From: Candidatus Harrysmithiimonas galli | GTDB lineage: Bacteria; Bacillota; Bacilli; CAJFEE01 | Direction: 5' to 3' | DNA: 33,846 nt | Assembly: GCA_904373265.1 (NCBI GenBank) | Contig: CAJFEE010000026.1 | Span: 1 to 33,846 of the forward strand | In this document: in pieces, positions 24,279 through 32,364 of the stretch | How positions within the stretch are numbered: the stretch's first letter is position 1 | How the letters are laid out: every line of letters begins with the position of its first letter | The notes under the pieces: model-generated | Seen by the model: the letters and a program-made list of their open reading frames with translations, nothing else | Told to the model about the DNA's origin: nothing | The model's database searches: none | Translations under genes and position numbers: made by a program

Positions 24279-25316
24279 ATGATCAATACAAGATTTAATG
24301 ACACATTTTTAAAAGCGTGTCAAAAAGAAAAGACCGATCATGTGCCGGTATGGTATATGCGTCAAGCTGGACGCTCACAACCGGAATATCGGAAAATTAA
24401 AGAAAAATATTCTCTGTTTGAAATTACACATCAGCCAGAGCTTTGCGCTTATGTAACCGAGCTTCCAGTAAAAAACTACCATGTTGATGCAGCTATCTTA
24501 TATAAAGATATTATGACCCCATTGCCAGCATTAGGTGTTCAGGTGGAAATTAAAGCAGGAATCGGTCCGGTTATTGATCATCCGATTCGTTCACTGGCAG
24601 ATGTGGAGAAATTGGGTGTCATTCATCCAGAGGAAGATATTCCGTATGTCTTGGATACCATTAAATTATTAACCAATGAAATGTTGACAGTTCCGTTGAT
24701 TGGTTTTTCTGGTGCACCATTTACGCTTGCCTCCTATATGATTGAAGGCGGTCCAACACGGAATTTTCATAAAACCAAAGCATTTATGCATGGTGAACAA
24801 AAAGCATGGTTTGCTTTAATGGATAAATTGGGTGAAATGACGGTGACATATGTAAAGGCGCAAATTCGAGCCGGTGCCAAAGCCGTTCAAATCTTTGATT
24901 CATGGGTTGGCACAGTGAGTCGTCAGGATTATTGTTATTTTATTAAGCCAACGATGGAAAAGATTTTTACGGCTTTACGTAAGGAAAATGTTCCGTTGAT
25001 TATGTTTGGGGTTGGCGCTTCGCACTTGGCATTGGAATGGGCATCGCTACCGCTTGATGTGGTTGGTCTGGATTGGCGGCTTCCAATTCAAGAGGCACGC
25101 AATCTAGGTATTACAAAAGCTTTGCAGGGAAATCTGGAACCATCTTTGTTATTGGCACCTTGGGATGTGCTAGAAGCAAAGACTAAGGAAATTCTTGATG
25201 CGGGTATGGAGCAACCAGGATATATTTTCAACTTGGGGCATGGGGTATTCCCAGAAGTCCATCCAGACACATTGGTCAAGCTTACGGCGTTGATTCATGA
25301 ATATTCAAGGAAATAG
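24279..25316 (+). CDS. hemE: HemE, uroporphyrinogen III decarboxylase
   Basis: The product is 345 aa. It decarboxylates the four acetate side chains of uroporphyrinogen III to give coproporphyrinogen III. The two signature motifs are visible: [17 protein letters not shown] near residues 22-38 (substrate-binding Arg) and [16 protein letters not shown] near 141-156, followed by [11 protein letters not shown]. The ATG at 24279 ([10 protein letters not shown]) aligns with the usual N-terminus and has AAGGATGGTG upstream; ATGs at 24255 and 24267 would add up to eight residues. It is the first gene of hemEHY, with hemH 29 nt downstream. Confidence 0.95.
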   Translation: MINTRFNDTFLKACQKEKTDHVPVWYMRQAGRSQPEYRKIKEKYSLFEITHQPELCAYVTELPVKNYHVDAAILYKDIMTPLPALGVQVEIKAGIGPVIDHPIRSLADVEKLGVIHPEEDIPYVLDTIKLLTNEMLTVPLIGFSGAPFTLASYMIEGGPTRNFHKTKAFMHGEQKAWFALMDKLGEMTVTYVKAQIRAGAKAVQIFDSWVGTVSRQDYCYFIKPTMEKIFTALRKENVPLIMFGVGASHLALEWASLPLDVVGLDWRLPIQEARNLGITKALQGNLEPSLLLAPWDVLEAKTKEILDAGMEQPGYIFNLGHGVFPEVHPDTLVKLTALIHEYSRK

Positions 25317-25345
25317 GAAGTAAACCGTAAAAAGGAGTTAATTCA

Positions 25346-26353
25346 ATGGAGCAAAAAACATTAGGGCTATTCATTATGTCTTATGGTTCACCTGAGCATG
25401 AAAAGGATTTAAAAGATTATTATACCCATATTCGAAATGGAAAAGTACCCACAGATGAAATGATGGCAGAACTAAGAGAAAAATACGAAGGAATTGGCGG
25501 TGTGTCTCCACTTGCCAAAATTACAAAAGCACAGATGGATGCACTTGCGTCCCATTTAAATTCTGTGCAGGATCAAATTGAAGTGAAGCTATATGAAGGT
25601 TTTAAGCATGTTGCTCCATTTATTGAAGATGGTGTAAAAAAAATGAAGGAAGATGGAATTGAAGCAGCTGTTTGTCTGGTTCTGGCTCCACATGATTCAA
25701 AATTTAATCAAATGACATATGTTGCAAGGGCGAAAAAAGTTGCTGAAGAATTGAATGGTCCGAAATTGTTTTTCGCCAAAGAGTGGTATCATCTTCCCGA
25801 ATATATTGATTTTTGGGTCAATGGCATTGAAAATATTTTGCAAGGGATGTCAAAGAAGGAACAGGAAAAAGCAGCCATTTTTATTACGGCGCACAGTTTA
25901 CCTGTTGCTGCATTAAAAGGATGTCCGTATCAGAAACAAGTTGAACATACAGCAGAGCTGATTAAAGAAAAATTGGGCCATAAAAATGTATATGTTGCAT
26001 GGCAGAGTGCAGCTGTTGGCAGCAAGCCTGGAACTTGGCTTGAGCCAAGCGTGCTTGATTTAACGCAAAAGTTGGTGCAGGAAGAAGGTTATACTTCTAT
26101 TATTTATGCACCAGTCGGTTTTGTTGCGGATCATTTGGAAGTTTTATTTGATAATGATGTAGAGTGTAAAGATTTGGCAGAAAAGTTGGGCATCCAATAT
26201 TTTCGTCCTCCGATGCCAAATACAGATCAGAAATTTATTGAAGGATTAGGGAAGCATCTGATTTCTATGTGTACCTATGAAGAATGGAAACGAGATAAAA
26301 AGCCTTTGCAGGGTTCAAAGTCATTGGAACATTCCATTGTGGCTTCTCGTTAA
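25346..26353 (+). CDS. hemH: HemH (CpfC), coproporphyrin III ferrochelatase
   Basis: The product is 335 aa; B. subtilis HemH is 310. In the coproporphyrin-dependent pathway it inserts Fe(II) into coproporphyrin III to give coproheme. Key residues are present: Tyr13 in MSYGSPE, the catalytic His183 in FITAHSLP, and Glu265 in ADHLEVLFDND. The difference in length is mainly a C-terminal extension of about 20 residues (EWKRDKKPLQGSKSLEHSIV). AAAAGGAG precedes the ATG. The C-terminus has no cysteine cluster suggestive of an Fe-S centre. hemY follows after 91 nt. Confidence 0.95.
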   Translation: MEQKTLGLFIMSYGSPEHEKDLKDYYTHIRNGKVPTDEMMAELREKYEGIGGVSPLAKITKAQMDALASHLNSVQDQIEVKLYEGFKHVAPFIEDGVKKMKEDGIEAAVCLVLAPHDSKFNQMTYVARAKKVAEELNGPKLFFAKEWYHLPEYIDFWVNGIENILQGMSKKEQEKAAIFITAHSLPVAALKGCPYQKQVEHTAELIKEKLGHKNVYVAWQSAAVGSKPGTWLEPSVLDLTQKLVQEEGYTSIIYAPVGFVADHLEVLFDNDVECKDLAEKLGIQYFRPPMPNTDQKFIEGLGKHLISMCTYEEWKRDKKPLQGSKSLEHSIVASR

Positions 26354-26444
26354 AATTCTATGATAAACGAATTGATCAAGTAAATAACAATTTTGTTTGG
26401 AATGTTAAGGGATTGGTTGAATTTCAAGGAGATGGACAAAAATT

Positions 26445-27899
26445 ATGATGCAAAAAAAGAAAGTGATTGTTGTAGGAGGTGGGATGGCAGGCTCCTCAGC
26501 GACCTTTTATTTGCAAAAATGGGTGAAAGAAAAAGGCTTGCCTATTGAAACGCTTTTGATTGAGGGAAAGGATAGACTGGGTGGCAAGGTGCAGACTGTT
26601 GTGAAAGACGGATTTGTTGTAGAGAGAGGACCAGATAGTTATTTAAAACGAAAACAGTCTATGACAAAATTGGTTGAGGAATTGGGACTTGGAGACAAAA
26701 TCGTTTCAAACACAGCAGGAAAATCCTACGTTTATGCAAGAGGAAAATTAAATGTTATGCCAAAAGGTGCATTTATGGGAATTCCGGTTGAGGTTCGCCC
26801 GTTTATTTTTTCAGGTTTGTTTTCCCCACTTGGAAAGTTGCGAGCAGGTTTTGATTTTATTTTGCCAGCAAGTAAGCCAAAAGCGGATCAATCAATTGGT
26901 GCTTTTTTGCGTTATCGTTTTGGGGATCAAGCAGTAAATAATTTGATTGAGCCATTGCTTGCGGGCATTTATGCAGGGGATATTGATGAGATGTCGCTGA
27001 TGTCTATTTTCCCAATGTTTTATGAAGTGGAACAAAAATATGGCTCTGTTATTCGAGGCATTCAAAAAATGATGCCAAAAACACCAAAACAGTCCAATTC
27101 TTCATTTAAAGTGAATTCAAGAAAAGGAATGTTTAATACGGTGACAACTGGATTGGAATCAATTATCCATGCGATTGAGGCAAGGCTGGATGAAGGCAGT
27201 GTGATGAAAAATACACGTGTTCTTCGAATTGAAAAATTGGCACAAGGTTATCATGTCTATTTAAGCAATCAACAAGTCTTATTTGCTGATGCAATGATTT
27301 TGGCTACAGAAGGACGAGCGCTTGCGAAAATGTTTCCTAAAGATGACACATTGGCATGGTTTGGTAATCAGCGTGCCACTACGGTGGGAAATGTTGCGCT
27401 GGTATTTTCTAAATCAGCAATTGAGAAGGATATTGATGGGACAGGATTTTTGGTTGCTCGCAATAATGGATTTGCAATTACAGCGACAACTTGGACACAT
27501 AAAAAATGGCCGCATTCTGCACCGGATGATAAAGTACTGCTTCGCTGCTATGTTGGACGTCCAGGTGAAGAAGGTATTGTTTCACAAGCGGATGAAGAAA
27601 TTACTTCTGTTGTCTTAGAGGATTTAAGAAAAACAATGAATATTACAAAAGATCCAGAATGGGCAATTATTTCGCGTTGGGAAGAAGCGATGCCACAATA
27701 TACAGTTGGACATAAGGAACGGATTCACAAAGCGAAGGCATATATGAGAGAAAATTTTCCAGGGATTTATTTTGGAGGTGGCTCTTATGAAGGTTCCGGA
27801 TTGCCGGACTGTATTGATCAAGGTATTGCCGCTGTACAAAATATATTGGAATTTTTGGCATTATCTGATCAAAGAGAGAGTGTACCCATTGTAGTATAG
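26445..27899 (+). CDS. hemY: HemY (CgoX), coproporphyrinogen III oxidase
   Basis: The product is 484 aa; B. subtilis HemY is 470. This FAD enzyme oxidises coproporphyrinogen III to coproporphyrin III (historically called protoporphyrinogen oxidase). The dinucleotide-binding motif VIVVGGGMAGSS is at residues 7-18, GKDRLGGKVQTV follows, and the C-terminal FAD motif IYFGGGSYEGSGLPDCI is near the end. The upstream AAGGAGAT gives a plausible start at either of two adjacent ATGs (26445 or 26448). The last enzyme, ChdC (HemQ), is not in the window. Confidence 0.94.
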   Translation: MMQKKKVIVVGGGMAGSSATFYLQKWVKEKGLPIETLLIEGKDRLGGKVQTVVKDGFVVERGPDSYLKRKQSMTKLVEELGLGDKIVSNTAGKSYVYARGKLNVMPKGAFMGIPVEVRPFIFSGLFSPLGKLRAGFDFILPASKPKADQSIGAFLRYRFGDQAVNNLIEPLLAGIYAGDIDEMSLMSIFPMFYEVEQKYGSVIRGIQKMMPKTPKQSNSSFKVNSRKGMFNTVTTGLESIIHAIEARLDEGSVMKNTRVLRIEKLAQGYHVYLSNQQVLFADAMILATEGRALAKMFPKDDTLAWFGNQRATTVGNVALVFSKSAIEKDIDGTGFLVARNNGFAITATTWTHKKWPHSAPDDKVLLRCYVGRPGEEGIVSQADEEITSVVLEDLRKTMNITKDPEWAIISRWEEAMPQYTVGHKERIHKAKAYMRENFPGIYFGGGSYEGSGLPDCIDQGIAAVQNILEFLALSDQRESVPIVV

Positions 27900-27999
27900 T
27901 AGATGCAAATATAAAAATTTCATATAAACAATATTCTGTTATTCTTTTTGATGGAAAAATATAAGAAGATGGTTTTAAAGGATGATTTGATATGTACAC

Positions 28000-28046
28000 A
28001 AAAGCTCTTTCCAAAATCAAAGATGATTTTGTGAGGGCTTTTTTGT
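28000..28046 (+). terminator. Terminator of the hemEHY operon
   Basis: AAAAGCTC and CAAAATCA on the left pair with TGATTTTG and GGGCTTTT on the right through a small internal loop, followed by a T-run. It lies about 100 nt after the hemY stop. Confidence 0.85.
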
Positions 28047-28865
28047 TTCTTTGTCCAATCATGTTGATGAGGCATTTCAACTGAATCAAGTAATGACAGC
28101 CAGTAAGGAAATGATTTTGCCCATTTTGTGATTTTAAGTGAAAATGATATTTTGAATTTGGATCGATTCTGTCACATAAATGTAGGAAATTTTGATAATC
28201 AAATGAAATATGTTTAATTGTTTTTATGCTGTGATTGAAATTTTTGATTTTCGTATTTAGGAAGAACAAGACCTATGAATCTTTAATCTTGTTTTTGTAT
28301 TTTTTATAGATGTTAAATTTATTTCTCAACCATTGTGGGTGTTTTTATTCAAATGAGTACTGAAGCATTTGAAAAACTAAGTTTAAAATTTTATTTATAA
28401 AAAAATCCATTTATTCACAATATCTTACTGATTGAATGGATTTATGGAGGGATATAACCCTTTAGAAAATATTGAACGGTTCTGTTTCCTTTAGGCATCA
28501 CTTACAGAAATGTTTGACTCTCTGATATTTTTTCTAAGTTAGGGCATCTAATTTCTTGAATGAATGGTTTTCACATCAATATAATAGGTTTCAAAAATGT
28601 CTTATGTTGCGGTTTTAGATTATGAAAACGAGAATCATATTTTTATTGATTGGAAACGAATTCATATAAATTTTGGATTCATTGATGTATGTTTATAGGA
28701 GCTAATGCTTTATTTGGATGCTGGGATATTCTTGGTGCATAATTTTACCATTGATATGTGAGCAAACTTTCATTCATTTTTATCCATGTGATGGCGGAGT
28801 TTTGGTTTGAAAAAATGTGTTACAAAGGAGAATACTTCTCAAATTCTTTTGCGAAATTAATTCGG
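28047..28865. other. 0.8-kb gene-free stretch before yhgD
   Basis: I see no intact gene. A minus-strand scrap near 28497-28545 (LRKNIRESNISVSDA then stop) precedes the orphan terminator and could be the end of a lost gene. The rest is AT-rich with stops in all frames. Confidence 0.4.
28396..28443 (-). terminator. Orphan leftward terminator
   Basis: AAATCCATT (28403-28411) is complementary to AATGGATTT (28435-28443). On the minus strand the stem is followed by a T-run (TTTTTTTATAAATAA). No intact leftward gene lies to its right, so it may be left over from a lost gene. Confidence 0.5.
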
Positions 28866-28894
28866 TTGACAAGAAAAGTGTAACTGTATAGAAT
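28866..28894 (+). promoter_or_regulatory. SigA promoter of yhgD
   Basis: TTGACA (28866-28871), a perfect -35, is followed after 17 nt by TAGAAT (28889-28894). Transcription should begin near 28901, just upstream of the inverted repeat at 28910-28932. Confidence 0.8.
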
Positions 28895-28909
28895 GGGTTT
28901 TAGATTGAC

Positions 28910-28932
28910 TGACTAATTTTTAAAAATGGTCA
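28910..28932 (+). promoter_or_regulatory. Putative YhgD operator 1
   Basis: The 23-bp site has the form TGACT-N13-GGTCA, nearly palindromic. It lies just after the predicted start of yhgD transcription and 14 nt before its ATG. The same form recurs before yhgE (29654-29676). A bound TetR repressor here would block elongation, giving autoregulation. Confidence 0.65.
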
Positions 28933-28946
28933 TTTTGAGGTGGAAA

Positions 28947-29513
28947 ATGGATCGTAAACAGTGGATTTTAGATGCAGCAACAGAATGCTTCTCAGAATAT
29001 GGTTATAAGGGTACATCTGTTGAACAGGTAGCTAAGCGAGCAAATGTTGGAAAAGGAACCATCTATACGTATTTTAAAAATAAAGAAGAACTGCTTCAGG
29101 TTATTATGATGCGTGTGGTTCAACGTTTTGAACTGTCATTGGAAAAAAATGTTGTGGCGCATGTGCCATTTCATGAAAATGCACAGCAAGTATTAAAAGA
29201 TTTCTTGAAATTTCAAAAGGAAAATGCGTTAACCTTTCAATTATTTAAGGAAATGCGAGAGTTGAAAACCGCTGAGGTGGTTACAATTGTTCAAGAATTT
29301 GAAGATTGCATTTTGGCATTGCTAAAAAAGCAGTTGAATGTAGCAGTGCAAAATGGTGAAATTGTTGCTTGTAATTTGGAGTTAACTGCTTTTTTAACGT
29401 ATCACATGTATTTAGCGCTTGTTGCAGAGTGGTCTAAACGTCATAAGCCCCTGACAGATGAAGAAATTTCAAAAGTGTTTCAGTTATTTTTTTGTGGTGG
29501 TTTGATGCGCTAA
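28947..29513 (+). CDS. yhgD: YhgD, TetR-family repressor
   Basis: The product is 188 aa (B. subtilis YhgD is about 190). It is a TetR-type repressor with an N-terminal helix-turn-helix: DAATECFSEYGYKGTSVEQVAKRANVGKGTIYTYFKNKEELL at residues about 9-50 contains the family's classic recognition helix (VGKGTIYTYF). The C-terminal part is a helical ligand-binding domain. The ATG at 28947 follows GAGGTGG by 4 nt; an upstream ATG lacks a site. It precedes yhgE by 191 nt on the same strand. The shared inverted repeats make yhgD and yhgE the likely targets. The inducer is unknown. Confidence 0.93.
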   Translation: MDRKQWILDAATECFSEYGYKGTSVEQVAKRANVGKGTIYTYFKNKEELLQVIMMRVVQRFELSLEKNVVAHVPFHENAQQVLKDFLKFQKENALTFQLFKEMRELKTAEVVTIVQEFEDCILALLKKQLNVAVQNGEIVACNLELTAFLTYHMYLALVAEWSKRHKPLTDEEISKVFQLFFCGGLMR

Positions 29514-29615
29514 ATAACGATTTTTCATTCAATCATCTGAATAAAAATATTTATAAAAAATTAGTGGAAAATAAAAATTACTGGTTTGTGAAGTGTAATA
29601 TTACAGATCCAGACA

Positions 29616-29646
29616 AAACTTGACTGCTGTCAAGTTTCCTTTTTTC
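29616..29646 (+). terminator. Terminator between yhgD and yhgE
   Basis: AAACTTGAC (29616-29624) pairs perfectly with GTCAAGTTT (29629-29637), with a 4-nt loop, followed by CCTTTTTT. It lies about 100 nt after the yhgD stop and before the second operator copy, so yhgE seems to be transcribed separately or by read-through. Confidence 0.8.
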
Positions 29647-29653
29647 TCAAAAA

Positions 29654-29676
29654 TGACCGATTTACAAAAATGGTCA
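29654..29676 (+). promoter_or_regulatory. Putative YhgD operator 2
   Basis: TGACC-N13-GGTCA is a perfect inverted repeat with the same arm spacing as the site before yhgD, including a shared AAAAAT just before the right arm. It lies 28 nt before the yhgE start codon. No clear -35/-10 pair was found around it. Confidence 0.7.
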
Positions 29677-29704
29677 AATTTTTACAAGAAGGAAGTGTGA
29701 ATGT

Positions 29705-31939
29705 GTGAAATGTCATAATGGGTTTCCATTAATGAAAGAAGAATGGAAGCATATTTTTCAATCACGAAAGTTTTGTGTAACGTTCTTTGTGGTCATGTTT
29801 ATCCCGTTATTGTATGCTGGTTTGTTTTTGTATTCCTTTTGGGATCCATATGCCAGACTGGATCGTGTACCAGTTGCAGTTGTCAATACAGATCAGGGTG
29901 CGGTACAAAACGGAAAAAGACTGGAAATTGGTGCCAAGCTCGTTCAAAAACTGGAGGAAAATCCGAAATTTGCCTGGGACTTTGTTTCTAAGACAGAAGC
30001 AGAATCTGGAATGGATACACAAAAATATTATGCAATGATTGAAATTCCGACGAATTTTTCCCAAAAGGCGACAACAATTACGCAACAACAACCAGAGCAA
30101 CTGCAATTAAAGGTTTCGCTGAATGAAGGATTTAATTTTTTGGCAGCACAAATTGGTGAAACGGGCATGCAGGTAATTTCAGATGAACTATCGGCAACGA
30201 TTACTGAAACTTATGTGAAGGCGATGGTAGATGGCTTATCTACTCTAGTTGTGGGAATCGATTTGGCAGAGAATGGAAGTGCTGAATTGGAAAAAGGAAC
30301 AATAAAGCTTCAGAATGGTACTGAAAATTTAACAGAAAAATTTAATTTATATAAAAATAAAATGATTGAATTTGAAACAGGTGTTGGGATACTTTCACAA
30401 GGTATGGATAATTTATCCAGTGGTATCCGTGATTTAAATCAAGGCTTAAATGAATTTAATCAAAATTTTTCTCGATTGTTGAATGGTTCAAGTCAAGTAC
30501 AGCGCGGAACAGAAGAACTGATCGGCGGCATATATGCGTGGCATAATGGAGCAAAAGAAATCGAGAACAATCTTCCGAATTTAACGCAAGGTGCAATGAA
30601 GTTGTCGGAAGGTAGCAATGAATTTTCCATACAGATGAATGGTTGGATTGACTCAGTAAACGAGGTTGCAACAGGTATGGATGCATGGTCTACTGATATT
30701 TCTGAGTTAAAAATACAAATGGAAAACGCTTTGGCAGGTCTGCCAGAAGAACAAATGCAGCAAATCATTTCCAGATTGACACAACTTGAAATGCAAAGTC
30801 AGACACTTACAGTAAGTATGAAGCAGGTTGTCAGTGGAGCGGATGCCTTGAGTGAAGCAGCAAATGATTTTTCCATTGGAGCACAAAATGTTTCAAGTGG
30901 GGTTGAGCAATTTGTCAATGGGATTAGCATGCTTGTCCAGACTTCAGATCGTGTGGCAGTTGGAGCAGAAAGCTTACTTACTGCTCAAAAATCATTGCAT
31001 GATGGTTTGGTTGTATACAATCAATCGTTTCAGCAAGTATTGTCGGGTGGAAGTCAAGTGTTTTCTGGTGCAAACCAAGTTTCAACTGGTATGACAGCTG
31101 CTGATACATCGGTTCAAGAATTAACAAAGGCTGCTGGGTCTTTGTATGAAGGTATCGGTGTATTGGCTGATGGCACACAAGCCTTACATGAAGGTGCTGT
31201 AACCTTGAATCAAGGCTTGCAGGACGGAGCGAATGAAGCGAAGGCAGTGACGTTCTCTGACAAGGCTGCAAAAATGATCGCTCAGCCAGTTATGCTGGAA
31301 ACTCAAAAGCTCAATAAAGTACCAAATTATGGAACTGGTTTTGCGCCATATTTTATTTCACTTGGATTGTTTGTGGGAGCTCTTGTATTGTCTGTTGTAT
31401 TTCCATTTAAAGAAAGTGTAGGCAGACCACTGAATGCAATGACATGGTTTTTTTCAAAATTTCAAGTGGTTGTCGGTGCCGCTGTGATTCAAACAGCTTT
31501 AATATTGACGTTTGTTTTATTCGCTTTGGATCTTTATGTAGCGAGTATTCCATATTTTATATTGTCTACGTTTGTGACCAGCCTTGCATTTTTATGCATT
31601 GTTCAGGCATTGGTGATTTGGTTGGGGGATCCGGGACGGTTTGTTGCCATTTTAATTTTAATTCTTCAATTAACAACCTGTGGTGGAACGTTTCCGATTG
31701 AAACGGTTCCGAGTGTCATGCAAATTTTTCATCCAATTTTGCCAATGACTTACTCAGTTACTGCTATGAAAGCAGCGATTTCATTAGGAGATGCGCATTA
31801 TGTTTTTCAATCTGTTGGTATTCTGATGGGATTTGCAATTGTTTTTGCCTTTCTTGCACTCCTTTATTTTCAAATTCACCATAAAAAAACTTTTGGGTTC
31901 GTGAAACAATCGGTGGATTCAACGACACGATCGATATAG
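29705..31939 (+). CDS. yhgE: YhgE/Pip-family membrane protein
   Basis: The product is 744 aa (B. subtilis YhgE is 775). The family includes the lactococcal phage infection protein Pip and ESX-linked EsaA-like proteins; it shares the ABC-2 permease fold at its C-terminus. One transmembrane helix lies at about 25-46. A large extracellular region follows, rich in coiled-coil 'LxxGxxxLxxG' repeats (for example MDNLSSGIRDLNQGLNEF and QVFSGANQVSTGM). Five to six C-terminal helices begin near 545 (ISLGLFVGALVLSVVFPF). The GTG at 29705 is chosen because AAGGAAG stands 9 nt upstream; the next ATG, at 29732, lacks a site. Its function is not settled; it may export a compound sensed by YhgD. Confidence 0.9.
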   Translation: MKCHNGFPLMKEEWKHIFQSRKFCVTFFVVMFIPLLYAGLFLYSFWDPYARLDRVPVAVVNTDQGAVQNGKRLEIGAKLVQKLEENPKFAWDFVSKTEAESGMDTQKYYAMIEIPTNFSQKATTITQQQPEQLQLKVSLNEGFNFLAAQIGETGMQVISDELSATITETYVKAMVDGLSTLVVGIDLAENGSAELEKGTIKLQNGTENLTEKFNLYKNKMIEFETGVGILSQGMDNLSSGIRDLNQGLNEFNQNFSRLLNGSSQVQRGTEELIGGIYAWHNGAKEIENNLPNLTQGAMKLSEGSNEFSIQMNGWIDSVNEVATGMDAWSTDISELKIQMENALAGLPEEQMQQIISRLTQLEMQSQTLTVSMKQVVSGADALSEAANDFSIGAQNVSSGVEQFVNGISMLVQTSDRVAVGAESLLTAQKSLHDGLVVYNQSFQQVLSGGSQVFSGANQVSTGMTAADTSVQELTKAAGSLYEGIGVLADGTQALHEGAVTLNQGLQDGANEAKAVTFSDKAAKMIAQPVMLETQKLNKVPNYGTGFAPYFISLGLFVGALVLSVVFPFKESVGRPLNAMTWFFSKFQVVVGAAVIQTALILTFVLFALDLYVASIPYFILSTFVTSLAFLCIVQALVIWLGDPGRFVAILILILQLTTCGGTFPIETVPSVMQIFHPILPMTYSVTAMKAAISLGDAHYVFQSVGILMGFAIVFAFLALLYFQIHHKKTFGFVKQSVDSTTRSI

Positions 31940-32043
31940 AAAATATATGGATGGGTGTGATGTACTAAAATAGAAGACATACTTCATTTCAGTTTTCTAT
32001 AGGAACGGAATGTCGATTGATTTCGTTAAAAGGAAACAAAAGT

Positions 32044-32069
32044 AAGAATGATAAAGTGATTCTTTTTTA
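32044..32069 (+). terminator. Weak terminator after yhgE
   Basis: AAGAAT (32044-32049) pairs with ATTCTT (32059-32064), followed by TTTT. The stem is only 6 bp, so efficiency is uncertain. Confidence 0.35.
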
Positions 32070-32318
32070 TTTGAGAGGGATGAAGTAAAGTGGCAATTGA
32101 AACAAAAATATTCTATCTTCATTTATTGTCTCCAAAAATAGTGTAATATAAAATCGGCGTGTAAAAATGTTGATATACCTAAGGAAATTGCATAAAAAAG
32201 ATTATTGGTATGTGGTCTTTCTTGGGGAAGAAAAATGTTTTTACGCGCGATTTTTTGTTTGTGTCATTTTTGTCCCAATCCTTTGTATTTGTAAGCTTCT
32301 GTGCTTTGGTTTGATTTT

Positions 32319-32327
32319 TGTTATAAT
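32319..32327 (+). promoter_or_regulatory. Extended -10 promoter of the rRNA methyltransferase gene
   Basis: TGTTATAAT combines a perfect TATAAT (32322-32327) with a TGn extension, 37 nt before the start codon. The -35 region is poor, as is common for extended -10 promoters. Confidence 0.6.
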
Positions 32328-32364
32328 GAAAATAAGCTAGGGAAAAAGTTTGGAGGAAGATTTT

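Noticed and set aside
27667-28269. Minus-strand 200-codon open frame
   Set aside because: It overlaps the end of hemY antisense and runs through the hemEHY terminator; composition is random-like and no start site is present.
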